Counted from the stretch's first letter, positions 1 through 11,226 are shown. The stretch is DNA of 64,000 nt from Nematostella vectensis (GCF_932526225.1 NC_064037.1:1736001-1800000), one strand, 5' to 3'. Translations and numbers: made by a program. Notes: a model not told the origin generated them from the letters alone.

Positions 1-3000
1 TTCCTGGCCTTGAGACTATGCTTCCCCTACTGCTAACTGCTGTCCACCAGGGCCGGCTCACAATCGAGGTAAGGCTCACTGCAGTCCACCAGGGCCGGCT
101 CACAATCGAGGTAAGGCTCACTAAGGTCCACCAGGGCCGACTCACAATCGAGGTAAGGCTCACTGCGGTCCACCAGGGCCGGCTCACAATCAAAGTAAGG
201 CTCACTGCGGTCCACAATCGAGGTAAGGCTCACTGTGGTCCACAATCGAGGTAAGGCTCACTGTGGTCCACCAGGGCCGGCTCACAATCGAGGTAAGGCT
301 CACTGCGGTCCACAATCGAGGTAAGGCTCACTGTGGTCCACCAGGGCCGGCTCACAATCGAGGTAAGGCTCACTGTGGTCCACCAGGGCCGGCTCACAAT
401 CGAGGTAAGGCTCACTGCGGTCCACCAGGGCCGGCTCACAATCGAGGTAAGGCTCACTGCGGTCCACCAGGGCCGGCTCACAATCGAGGGAAGGCTCACT
501 GCGGTCCACCAGGGCCGGCTCACAATCGAGGGAAGGCTCACTGCGGTCCACCAGGGCTGGCTCACAATCGAGGTAAGGCTCACTGCGGTCCACCAGGGCT
601 GGCTCACAATCGAGGTAATGCTCGCTGCGCCAAAGATTCTCTTCCTTTTTTAAACAGTTCTGCTGCATCCCAGCCATCACCAACCAATAGTTTTACTGCC
701 AGGCAAATTCTTCAAATCGGTGAAAGGAAATAAAAGCGAAAAACAAGAACATACACAATGAATCACTTTGTTATTGCTGGCAAGACGCTGACCCAAAAAA
801 GCTGTTTAAACCCTTTTTGTCGCTGTGTGAAAGAGGCCTTAGTACTCATGTGTTGCTTTTCTCAGGACCTCGTCAAGCGTCTATACACCAACCCTCGGCG
901 GATCTTTGGGCTTCCTGAGCAGAAGGACACGTACGTGGACGTGGAGATAGGCAGCGAGTGGACCATCCCCAAAGCCATGGCCTACTCACGTGCTCAGTGG
1001 ACTCCCTTCGCTGGCATGAAGGTGTTTGGCTCAGTTCGGCGCGTCGTGCTCCGAGGGGAGACTGCGTGCATTGATGGACAGGTAAGGAACAAGTTGATTT
1101 ATGACTTTCAAAAAGAAAACCTCGCATTTTACTTGAATCTAGCCGCGATTTAGTGTTGGTAAATGAATTGTAAAACTTTGCAAGGTTTCCATATAGAATG
1201 AAAACTATCGTTACGTGGTTGATTAGGGCTCTTTAGAAGAAGGTTGAAAGTCCTTTGATAAGCTGTACCCTAAGCCTTTACATTTTTTCTATTGTCCAAA
1301 TCAAATACTTCTAAACCCTAAGCCTTTACATTTTTTCTATCGTCCAAATCAGGTACTTCTAAACCCTAAGCTTTTACATTGTCTCTTTCGTCCAAATCAG
1401 GTACTTCTAAACCCTAAGCTATTACATTGTCTCTATCGTCCAAATTAGGTACTTCTAAACCCTAAGCTTTTACATTGTTTCTATCGTCCAAATCAGGTAC
1501 TTCTAAACCCTAAGCCTTTACATTGTCTCTATCGTCCAAATTAGGTACTTCTAAACCCTAAGCTTTTACATTGTTTCTATCGTCCAAATCAGGTACTTCT
1601 AAACCCTAAGCCTTTACATTGTCTCTATCGTCCAAATCAGGTACTTCTAAAGCCGGGGTTTGGCGAGGACGTCCGCACCACCAGCCCCCCTACACCCATG
1701 GTGGTGTACGGGCCACACCTTCCCCCCTCCATGCCAGCTCCCCCAAGCCCCCGCAAGGCAGACAGGGGCTGGCCTTTCCCTCCCACCGTCCACCGCATGA
1801 CTGGACCAGAGCCTCTGCCTCCGGTTGCAGGTTGGTTTACTATGTAGACACTTTCGTAGATTTTGGGGGCTCAAAAATCACACAAATATGGGCCAGGTTA
1901 GAGAAAGGAAAGAAAAGGAACTGTTTCGTTCCTTCTATGCTAATATATTTCTCACTAATTTTCACACGCAGGAGTGCATCATACATCTTCGCTATTGAAA
2001 ATAGGCCATCCTCAATTTTTAATTCTCAGCTTCTAAAAAGTAGAAGCCTTGCTTATTTTCACTATTGCACCGCAAGTAACCATGGATTCCAAGAAAACGT
2101 TTCAAGAATTGTCAGAGTACGAGAATCACAGTTCGATTAACGCGAAGTTCATACCTTAGAGGATTCCCTCATGTTATAATCTGTTATAATATGTTAATGT
2201 TATAATATAAAATGTTATAATATGTTAATACTGCAACAACTTTAATATACGCTATTGGAGCTGGAATCACCGCGGCTGCTGGCACCAGACTTGCCCTCCA
2301 ATGGATCCTCGTTAAAGCATGTCTTTGCCACACTGGTTGGCTAAGGAAGTTCTTATCGTTTCTTTAAATCGCCAATTTGGCCAAGGTAGCGTGCGTCGTA
2401 CTATAAAGCTGTGGTTAACATATCACGGCTCAAACCGTCTCCCCTTGCCGATCTGACCTGTTCCTTCTTTTTTTAGTAGACACCTCCCCACACATGTCAG
2501 AACCAGTCTCACGCGGCCCCTCCACCCCGGTGGCTGTGCAGGCCCCAGTGCTGCGTGACGTCATGCCCGTCATCCCAGCACAAGTGATCACCGGCCACAT
2601 CCTCAGCGCTGGCCAGCTCACGAAAGAGCAGGTACATGGAGGATGTGAGAATGGTCTGTGGTGTTGAGTGCAAACGCTTGTCCTTGCCTTGGTGGTGTGA
2701 TATTCATTGGTTGTCTCATGTCCGCCCGTGTCTGTATAGATAACTCTAAACGCTCGTTTCTATATGACCATCTAATATACATTTAACAATTTACCCCACT
2801 AAAACCCGTATTTGGCAGATAACTCTAAACGCTCGTTTCTATATGACCATCTAATATACATTTAACAATTTACCCCACTAAAACCCGTATTTGGCAGATA
2901 ATTCTAAATTTTCGTTTCCGTGTGATCATCTAGAACAAATTAACACACAATGTACAGATTACAATCCGCGCTTGGTCTCTAACTCTAAGTCTTGTTTCCA

Positions 3001-6000
3001 TACGATCATCCAGAACACGTTAAACAATATACAGATGACGAATTTTTTTTATCGATGGATGATTTTGTAAATGAAATCAACATCTATTTTAGACGTTTTT
3101 AGGTGGTTATTTCGAAATTTCTTCAAATTTATTTGTCTTCCAATACAGAATTTAAACAAAAACATGTTTATTTATATTTATCAATTTAATTTTTCAGCTG
3201 CACGTGATATTCAACGTCGCTCATGACATGCGTCGAGTAGTAAAGAGGGAAGGTGGCGTGGACTTTCTGAAGGTACGTCATGATATAGCGCCATATTAAG
3301 GTCTTCTGCATCAGTCTTTAGTGAACTTACGATAGAAAATAGCGTTAGGTTAGGCTAGTGTAGGCAAGGAGAACAAAAAACGAGTAATGAAATGTCCGAT
3401 ATTGCGCCATACTATTCTTGCTATATAGAGAATTGAGTTGGGTTGAGCTATAGAGTGTAAAGCCACAGATTGAAAAGGTTTTTGTCTGAGATACTTACTG
3501 CGACTTTGAGAGATCTGCGAACCCACGCTCAAGGATTCTAATAAACAAGCTGTGGTTTTCATAAATCAAATCTCTTTTTTTTTGCCGACTCTTCTGATCT
3601 TTAAGCGCTGTCCAATCGGGGAGAACAAAGACTTAAAATAACGAATCGCATCAAATCGTTTTTGTATAGCGTATTGTGTGCAGGGCCGTGTGACAGTAGT
3701 GTAATGACTGTATTGTTTTTAGGGTCGTGTTATATATGGTGTATTGTGTGCAGGGCCGTGTGACAGTAGTGTAATGACTGTATTGTTTTTAGGGTCGTGT
3801 TATATATGGTGTATTGTGTGCAAGGCCGTGTGACAGTAGTGTAATGACTGTATTGTTTTTAGGGTCGTGTTATGTATAGCGTATTGTGTGCAGGGCCGTG
3901 TGACTAGTATAACAACTGTATTGTTTTTAGGGTCGTGTTATATATGGTGTATTGTGTGCAGGGCCGTGTGACAGTAGTGTAATGACTGTATTGTTTTTAG
4001 GGTCGTGTCATGGCGTCTATGTTCTACGAAGTGAGTACCCGCACCTCGTCTTCTTTTTCCGCTGCCATGCAGAGACTGGGCGGCACTGTCGTACAGATGA
4101 ACGCGTCCGACTCGTCTGCCAAGAAAGGAGAGTCCCTCGCAGGTAAGTACTCTTAGTAAACCAAGCCGCGTCCATCTAGTCCGCCAAGAAAGGCGATTCT
4201 CTCGCAGGTAAGCACTCTTAAACCAAGCCGCGTCCATCTTTTGCGCCAAGAAAGGCGAGTCTCTAGCAGGTAACTACTCTTAGTAAACCAAGCTGCGTCC
4301 GACTAGTCCGCCTAGAAAGGCGAGTCTCTCGCAGGTCAGCACTCTTAGTAAACCAAGCCGCGTCCATCTAGTCCGCCAAGAAAGGCGATTCTCTCGCAGG
4401 TGAGCACTCTTAGTAAACCAAGCCGCGTCCATCTAGTCCGCCAAGAAAGGCGAGTCTCTCGCAGGTTAGCACTCTTAGTAAACCTTCACTATGCTTTCTC
4501 GCTGTGCCCCATGCTTGCAACAGTGATAGGGATTTCACCATTCAATACATGTTGGCTGAAAAGGGACTACCTTAAATTTACGATTCCCCTGTGTCATATA
4601 CACCTATTTCAAATAAGGTTGAATCCGAGAATATAAGCTTATATCCTCATTTATTTTACACCCGTGAACAACTGCGGGTTACGATACGTTGTTCTCTCTG
4701 GGTGCACAATACAATAGGTTTGCATATGTTGGCGTAAACACGAGGTTCCAGGGGCCTGTGACGGACAATGAGCTCTAGACTACCATCTAGGCCCTCACTT
4801 CCGCGGTAATTCTGTGTTGAATTCGGTATTCTAATAATGATACGGTTGATTATTATTTCAATAACACATTGTTAAGTGATGGAAATAAATGATTTGATTC
4901 TCAGACTCGGTCCAGGTGATGTCCTCCTACTCTGACGTGGTTGTCATCAGACACCCAAAGATCGGGGCAGTTCAGGTACTTAACGACCTCACCGTCCCAC
5001 CCCTCTCCTCTACTCCCTTACAGATATTACACATGCCGTCTGTCTTTGGAAGCTAGGTAGGACCAGCACGCAAAAATCAGTAGTTATAAATTGCAAGTAT
5101 TCCGTGGAAAAATGATATGGACTCCTTTTTTTCGCTACTTGATGGCGTATTGATCAAAATAAATGTAAATCAACATTTTTCTGTGCACGAGCAGGATTAC
5201 TTCACTTGATTAAATGAACACTTTTCTGTACACGATCAGGATTACTTCACTTGATTAAAGTTTGAGGTCGCACACACACGCTACCTTTGAACAATATTTT
5301 TTTTCTAAAAAGATGCTCGGCTGGTTTGTCAAGTGTATTAAGTTGAAATAAACCCAACTGCTTTTCCTTGATTGACAGGAAGCTGCTGCCCATTGCCGCA
5401 AACCGGTCATCAACGCGGGCGATGGTGTAGGCGAGCACCCGACCCAGGCCCTTCTGGATGTGTTTACCATCCGAGAGGAGATTGGTACCGTCAATGGAGT
5501 CACAGTGAGTATCAGACATTGCCATGTTTGTGCAGCTTCTTTTGAATTGTAAAGCAGGACGGAAGTGGGACCAAGGCCTTAATGTTTTCTGATACAGTGT
5601 CCTGTACGTTGATTGTCATTCGCCCTATAAGTTGTGTGACCGTCATTCGCCCTATAAGCTGTGTGACCGTCATTCGCCCTATTAGTAGCGTGACCGTCAT
5701 TCGCTCTATTAGTTGTGACCGTCATTCGCCCTATTAGTTGTGTGACCGTCATTCGCCCTATAAGTTGCGTGACCGTCATTCGCCCTATAAGTTGCGTGAC
5801 CGTCATTCGCCCTATAAGTTGCGTGACCGTCATTCGCCCTGTAAGTTGCGTGACCCTCATTTGCCCTGTAAGTTGCGTGACCCTCATTTGCCCTATTAGT
5901 TTCGTGATCCTCATTCGTCGTCGTTCCGTCTCCAGGTGACTATGGTGGGTGATCTCAAGAATGGCCGCACAGTCCACTCGCTGGCCAGGTTACTGTGCCT

Positions 6001-8244
6001 GTACCGCGTTACTCTGCGTTACGTCTCGCCGCCATCACTGCGCATGCCCGACAAGGTCAAGGATTATGTCAGATCCAGGGGCATTGTACAGGTGAGTGTC
6101 ACGTGACTTCCCTCGCGCCGCCATCACTGCGCATGTCTGACGAAGTAGTTTTCTACGCCAGGCCAGATCAGGGTTGTTGTGTTGCAGCGTATTTTACCAA
6201 GGGACAGGCGTATTTTACCAAGGGACAGGCGTATTTTACCAAGGGACAGGCGTATTTTACCAAGGGACAGACGTATTTTACCAATGGACAGGCGTATTTT
6301 ACCAATGGACAGGCGTATTTTACCAATGGACATGCGTATTTTACCAAGGGACAGGTTTATTTTACCAAGGGACAGGCGTATTCCCTGCCAGCAGAAGCCT
6401 GTTCTTTGTATTTCTCTTCGCTGGTTTTCGAGAGGAATATCTTCGAAAACACGCTAACAGATCCATATCCTGGCTCTTTTTACATAACCTTCAAGATCAT
6501 ATTCTTATAAATACGTGTTACACGCTTTTCTCTCATAAGTATGTTTACGTCTTTTTGTGTGTGTGTCATGGGATAATTATCAAAATTCACAACTCTGTGT
6601 TTTTTTTCCTGTAGGAGGAGTACACAAGTCTAGAGGAAGCGCTGCCCGACTCAGATGTGTTGTACGTCACCAGGATACAGCGAGAGCGGTTCAACACCCA
6701 AGAGGAATATGAACAGGTACCAACACTCTTTTCCTATACCCCTCAACCCAATACCCTGCCACGCCCTTTTAGCATCGCAACCATAACTCTCACCCAATCA
6801 ACAATCGACCCACTCTTTATTTCCATACAGGAGCATGGTAAGACCTCTTATCCTGGCATATATACCTCTTATCCTGGCATATATACCTCTTATCCTGGCA
6901 TATATACCTCTTATCCTGGCATATATACCTCTTATCCTGGCATATATACCTCTTATCCTGGCATATATACCTCTTATCCTGGCATATATACCTCTTATCC
7001 CGGCATATATACCTCTTATCCTGGCATATATACCTCTTATCCTGGCATATATACCTCTTATCCTGGCATATATACCTCTTATCCTGGCATATATACCTCT
7101 TATCCCGGCATATATACCTCTTATCCTGGCATATATACCTCTTATCCTGGCATATATACCTCTTATCCTGGCATATATACCTCTTATCCTGGCATATATA
7201 CCTCTTATCCTGGCATATATACCTCTTATCCTGGCATATATACCTCTTATCCTGGCATATATACCTCTTATCCTGGCATATATACCTCTTATCCTGGCAT
7301 ATATACCTCTTATCCTGGCATATATACCTCTTATCCTGGCATATATACCTCTTATCCTGGCATATATACCTCTTATCCTGGCATATATACCTCTTATCCT
7401 GGCATATATACCTCTTATCCTGGCATATATACCTCTTATCCTGGCATATATACCTCTTATCCTGGCATATATACCTCTTATCCTGGCATATATACCTCTT
7501 ATCCTGGCATATATACCTCTTATCCTGGCATATATACCTCTTATCCTGGCATATATACCTCTTATCCTGGCATATATACCTCTTATCCTGGCATATATAC
7601 CTCTTATCCTGGCATATATACCTCTTATCCTGGCATATATACCTCTTATCCTGGCATATATACCTCTTATCCTGGCATATATACCTCTTATCCTGGCATA
7701 TATACCTCTTATCCTGGCATATATACCTCTTATCCTGGCATATATACCTCTTATCCTGGCATATATACCTCTTATCCTGGCATATATACCTCTTATCCTG
7801 GCATATATACCTCTTATCCTCCTTATAGCGAATGTTTCCTCACACATCTTCCAACCCCATTCTTTCATCACCTGCGAAAGGGGAAGTCTAATAGAAAACA
7901 TTGGGAGTTTGCTTGTATACACCGAACATTGAATGGCACATTCATAGTTAGTCTGGTTTTTTTTCCACACGTCACCTGCGCAGGGAGTTTGTATAATCCA
8001 CTCTGAAGTAGATTTAGATTTGCCCTTGTTTGATTAACAGGTCTTTGGTAGTTACGTCATCACGCCTCAGGTACTCAATGAAGCCAAAGAGAAGATGGTT
8101 GTGATGCATCCGCTACCAAGAGTGAACGAGATCAGCGTCGAGGTGGACTCTGACCCTCGTGCCGCATACTTCCGCCAGGCCGAGTACGGCATGTATGTAC
8201 GCATGGCTTTGCTTGCTTTACTCGTCGGCAAGTACAACCGATAA
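1..8244 (+). CDS. CAD: CAD, 3' part: dihydroorotase end, linker and aspartate transcarbamoylase (5' partial)
   Basis: Trifunctional enzyme of de novo pyrimidine synthesis, cytosolic in animals. Exons: 1-68, 866-1081, 1641-1830, 2477-2631, 3198-3272, 4001-4142, 4905-4975, 5379-5504, 5936-6091, 6615-6716, 8041-8244; all junctions are GT/AG and phases close. Exons 1-2 encode the dihydroorotase C-terminus ([14 protein letters not shown], then [22 protein letters not shown]). Exons 3-4 are the proline-rich linker. The rest is a full ATCase domain: [12 protein letters not shown] (carbamoyl-phosphate binding loop), [30 protein letters not shown], and [20 protein letters not shown] before the C-terminal GKYNR and stop. 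The carbamoyl phosphate synthetase part must lie to the left of the window. Almost every intron carries a tandem array. Identification is very secure; exact junctions rest on homology and phase. Confidence 0.96.
36..630 (+). repeat. 42-bp minisatellite made of a CAD exon end plus its 5' splice site
   Basis: About 13-14 tandem units, some shortened to about 28 bp. Each full unit copies the last coding bases of the first exon (GGCCGGCTCACAATCGAG) followed by the donor and intron start (GTAAGGCTCACTG). The true exon end by homology is 68. The unit is 14 codons long and has no stop in the exon frame, so the frame stays open from the exon into the array. Confidence 0.93.
1260..1660 (+). repeat. 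48-bp minisatellite containing copies of a CAD 3' splice site and exon start
   Basis: About eight units ending CCAAATCAG followed by GTACTTCTAAA. The last copy is the real acceptor of the exon at 1641, whose first codons (V-L-L-K) are GTACTTCTAAAG. The unit is 16 codons. Some copies are open in the exon frame; copies with AAATTAGG carry an in-frame TAG. Confidence 0.9.
2230..2316 (-). pseudogene. 18S rRNA fragment inside a CAD intron
   Basis: About 87 bases match the antisense of the universally conserved small-subunit rRNA segment around the 530 loop and GCAGCCGCGGTAATTCCAGC region. On the plus strand it reads GCAACAACTTTAATATACGC, then GGAGCTGGAATCACCGCGG and CTCCAATGGATCCTCG. One position in the most conserved stretch differs (ATC for ATT). 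Similarity stops abruptly at GTTAAA, where normal 18S continues differently. It lies between CAD exons 1641-1830 and 2477-2631, flanked by AT-rich sequence (about 2170-2229). It is too short to be a functional rRNA gene. Confidence 0.85.
2739..2960. repeat. 79-bp tandem duplication in a CAD intron
   Basis: Two near-identical copies (about 2739-2817 and 2818-2896), starting GATAACTCTAAACGCTCG and ending at GTATTTGGCA, followed by a diverged partial third copy. It lies in the intron between exons 2477-2631 and 3198-3272. Confidence 0.85.
3669..4008 (+). repeat. 70-bp minisatellite containing copies of a CAD 3' splice site and exon start
   Basis: Units end in TTGTTTTTAG followed by GGTCGTGT. 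The final one is the real acceptor (AG at 3999-4000) and the first bases of the exon at 4001 (GGTCGTGTCATGG). Four upstream copies keep an intact polypyrimidine tract, AG and exon start, with AG near 3722, 3792, 3862 and 3930. The unit length is not a multiple of three. Confidence 0.93.
4104..4490 (+). repeat. About 63-bp minisatellite made of a CAD exon end plus its 5' splice site
   Basis: The exon ending at 4142 finishes TCTGCCAAGAAAGGAGAG, TCCCTCGCAG, then GTAAGTACTCTTAG. Five downstream units in the intron repeat CCGCCAAGAAAGGCGA followed by TCTCGCAG and GT. Decoy donors read GTAAGC, GTAACT, GTCAGC, GTGAGC and GTTAGC near 4208, 4269, 4335, 4399 and 4465. Confidence 0.93.
5600..5935. repeat. 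27-bp minisatellite in a CAD intron
   Basis: About 12 units of the form GTGACCGTCATTCGCCCTAT plus seven bases. The array ends directly at the polypyrimidine tract and acceptor of the exon at 5936, but the units contain only intron sequence, not the AG. Confidence 0.9.
6112..6146 (+). repeat. Short copy of CAD exon 5936-6091 inside the next intron
   Basis: GCCGCCATCACTGCGCATG occurs in the exon (about 6029-6047) and again about 90 bases later in the intron (about 6117-6135), followed by a diverged continuation (TCTGACGAAG for CCCGACAAGG). It is non-coding in its present place. Confidence 0.85.
6183..6385. repeat. 21-bp minisatellite in a CAD intron
   Basis: About nine or ten units of GTATTTTACCAAGGGACAGG plus one base, with point variants (AATGGACAGG). 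It lies between exons 5936-6091 and 6615-6716. Its open frames on both strands are a by-product of the period. Confidence 0.93.
6838..7825. repeat. Homogeneous 21-bp satellite in the last CAD intron
   Basis: About 46-47 units of ACCTCTTATCCTGGCATATA plus T, with only two or three C/T variants seen over nearly 1 kb. It is open in several frames (TSYPGIY and others), but it sits wholly in the intron 6717-8040 and is not taken as coding. Confidence 0.95.
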
Positions 8245-8378
8245 TCGACATCAACCCGAACAGTGTCGACTACACAACGAACACATATTTCCGCCAGGCC
8301 GAGTACGGCATTTATGTACGCATTGCCCTGCTTGCTTTACTCGTCGGCAAGTACAACCGATAATAATCCGACATCAAC
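8164..8378 (+). repeat. Tandem duplicate of the CAD terminal coding end
   Basis: The last 80 or so bases of CAD coding sequence, including TTCCGCCAGGCCGAGTACGG, the stop and following bases, recur about 121 bases downstream (8285-8378). There are few substitutions, for example ATTTATGTACGCATTGCC. The copy lies in the predicted 3' UTR and keeps its own TAA. Confidence 0.93.
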
Positions 8379-9069
8379 CCGAGCGCTGACGACTAATCGA
8401 CGAAAATTTAAAGACTAAAAACTTAAATCTCTAGATTTTCAGATGCTATTGAACGTTCTGGCTGAATACAAAAATTTAATGCGCTTGGTAAGAAAAACGA
8501 CGCCAGGCTGATTTTGACAGCACGATTTAGTTCTATGCGAGTCGTAAAGTGTAAATCAGCGTACGACTCCGCTACGGTGCTCGACTAAGAAAATCGTAGT
8601 GTTTAATTCAGGGCTAACCCATGTCGTAGACAGATGGCATACGATTAAATCGTGTTGTCTATATTGGCCTTGACACTTGATCCAGACGGATACAGATCGA
8701 TTGCAATATTTAAACTGCACTTAAATGTCATAATACAACTATGTAAACACTATAGGCGTGGCCATGGATAACCTACGTAGAGCATTCTGACCGCTATGGT
8801 TGCACAACAGCCTATGTTTAGTAACTGCTATTTATATAAAAGAAATTGTATTGCAAGAGGTTTTTTGATATTTAACCTCCACCAAGACGCATATTGCCGC
8901 ATATACATAGTCGCATATTAGTGTGTGATTCGTGATTGACAAATCGTTTAGATGACCGACAAATAATTCACTAATTTACGCAAATATCGCCTTTACTTGT
9001 GTACTACTAAAATCATCAAATAAAAAAACATTTTTCAGCACGTTTTTGTGTTTAATTGTGAGTTAGATT
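8379..9069 (+). other. Predicted CAD 3' UTR and intergenic sequence
   Basis: No gene is seen. An AATAAA at 9019-9024 is the most plausible polyadenylation signal for CAD, about 780 bases after the stop. The assignment is weak because no transcript end is available. Confidence 0.35.
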
Positions 9070-10480
9070 TAGTACAAAATGGGTCGAGTTTATTCCAAAA
9101 TTGGGTGAAGTTTATTATAAAATGGGCCGATTTTATTACAGAAGAGTCAAATGTATTACAAAATAGGTTTGATTTATTACAAAATGGGTCGATGTTATAA
9201 CAAAATGGGTCAGGTTAATTACAAAATGGACAGAGTTTATTACAAAATGGGTCAGGTGTATTACAAAATAGACAGAGTTTATTACAAAATGAGCCAGATC
9301 TATTTCAAAATGGGCCGAGTTTTTTTACAAAATGGGTCAGGTTTATTACAAAGTGGGCCGAGGTTATTACAAAATTTGTCTGTTTTACTACAAAATGGGT
9401 CCGCTTTTATTACAAAATGGGTCCGGTTTATTACAAAATGGGTCAGGTGTATTACAAAATGGGTCCATTTTACTGCAAAATGGGCCGAGTTTATTACAAA
9501 ATGGGTAGGGTTTTTTACAAAATGGGCGAGGTTTATTACAAAATGGGTCGGGTTTATTACAAAATGGGTCGGGTTTATTACAAAATGGGTCAGTTTTATT
9601 ACAAAATGGGTCAGTTTTATTACAAATGGGGTCCGGTTTATTACAAAATGGATCCGGTTTATTACAAAATGGGTCCATTTTATTGCAAAATGGGCCGAGT
9701 TTATTACAAAATGGGTCACATTTATTACAAAATGGGTCGGGTTTTTACGAAATGGGCCAGGTTTATTACAAAATGGGTCGGGTTTATTACAAAATGGGTC
9801 AGGTTTATTACAAAACGGGTCGGTTTTATTACAAAATGGGTCAGGTTTATTACAAAATGGGCCGAGTTTATTACAAGATGGGTCAGGTTTATTACAAAAT
9901 GGGTCGGGTTTATTACAAAATGGGCCAGGTTTATTACAAAATGGGTCAATTTTATTCCAGAATGGGTCAGGTTTATTACAAAATGGGTCGATTTTATTGC
10001 AAAATGGGTCAGATTTATTACAAAATGGGTCAGTTTTATTACAAAATGGGTCAGGTTTATTCCAAAATGGGTCCAGTTTATTACAAAATGGGTCGATTTT
10101 ATTCCAAAATGGGTCAGATTTATTACAAATGGGTCCATTTTATTGCAAAATGGGTCGAGTTTATTACAAAATGCGCCAGGTTTATTACAAAATGGGTCAG
10201 GTTTATCACAAAATGGGTCGGGTTTTAACAAAATGGGTCAGGTTTAATACAAAATGGGTCGATTTAGTTCCAGAATTGGTCAGATTTATAAAAAAAAATC
10301 GGTCAGGTTTATTACAAAATAAGCCGGATTTATTACATAATCGGTCAGGTGTGTTACAAAATCGGTCAGTTTATTACAAAATGGGTCAGTTTTTACAAAA
10401 TGGGTCAAGTTTATTACCAAAAGGGGCGGACCGGGTATATTACAAAATTGGTCGATTTTATTACAAAATGGGTGGAGTTA
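9070..10480. repeat. 21-bp minisatellite between CAD and PELO
   Basis: About 65 imperfect units of TTTATTACAAAATGGGTCAG plus one base, open in several frames on both strands. The ORFs are a product of the 21-bp period. Nothing supports coding: no conserved domain, and the reading shifts register at unit-length changes. Confidence 0.93.
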
Positions 10481-10488
10481 ATCATTGC

Positions 10489-10790
10489 TCGTCAGGTCTG
10501 GGTATTGGATCACGTGTCCCCCCTCCCATGCGGTCTGGGTATTGGATCAAGTGTCCCCCCTCCCATGCGGTCTGGGTATTGGATCACGTGTCCCCTCTCC
10601 CGTGCGGTCTGGGTATTGGATCACGTGTCCCCCCTCCCGTGCGGTCTGGGTATTGGATCACGTGTTCCCCCTCCCGTGCGGTCTGGGTATTGGATCACGT
10701 GTCCCCCCTCCCATGCGGTCTGGGTATTGGATCACGTGTCCCCCCTCCCATAAGGTATGGGTATTGGATCACGTGTCCCCCCTTCCCATC
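10489..10790. repeat. 37-bp minisatellite
   Basis: About eight units containing GGTATTGGATCACGTGTCCC followed by CCCTCCCATGCGGTCTG. The period is 37. It directly follows the 21-bp array. Each unit carries a CACGTG E-box hexamer, probably without function. Confidence 0.93.
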
Positions 10791-10805
10791 ATGCTTGTGG
10801 CACCA

Positions 10806-11056
10806 AAACCACTGCACACTTCACTTATCCATTACCGTTATCAATTATACACATAAATATAGCACTGCACACTTCACTTATCAATTACCGTTATCAATAT
10901 TATACACATAAATAACACTGCACACTTCACTTATCAATTACCGTTATCAATTATACACATAAATATAACACTGCACACTTCACTTATCAATTACCGTTAT
11001 CAATTATACACATAAATATACCACTGCACACTTCACTTATCAATTAACGTTATCAA
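10806..11056. repeat. About 52-bp minisatellite
   Basis: Five units containing CACTGCACACTTCACTTATC, then AATTACCGTTATCAATTATA. It lies in the convergent intergenic space between CAD and PELO. Confidence 0.9.
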
Positions 11057-11065
11057 TAAATAAAT

Positions 11066-11071
11066 TTTATT
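11066..11071 (-). terminator. Candidate polyadenylation signal for PELO
   Basis: TTTATT on the plus strand is AATAAA on the minus strand, about 740 bases past the PELO stop codon. It is followed on the minus strand by further A/T-rich sequence. Inference from motif and position only. Confidence 0.3.
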
Positions 11072-11226
11072 TTTTTGGACAAGGCTCTTCATAGATCTTT
11101 GTGATTTAGTTTCTTATCATCAACATTGCATCACATACAATTTATAACTGATTCCCTTTGGAACATGCTTTGCACTTCTTATATTAAAAAATAGAATCAG
11201 CTGACTCGGGAATTTTAATATCCATC

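Noticed and set aside
1619-2140. 173-aa ORF beginning in the CAD intron array
   Set aside because: It reads a real CAD exon (1641-1830) in a wrong frame and runs into the intron. The correct frame matches the CAD linker with good splice sites.
6657-8006. 449-aa and overlapping opposite-strand ORFs with TSYPGIY or RIRGIYA repeats
   Set aside because: They are products of a 21-bp array in a CAD intron whose flanking exons are clearly spliced. The frame has no conserved domain outside the array.
9151-10911. 586-aa ORF of YYKMGQV or ITKWVRF repeats
   Set aside because: It is a 21-bp intergenic minisatellite open in several frames on both strands. There is no domain, and register shifts mid-array.
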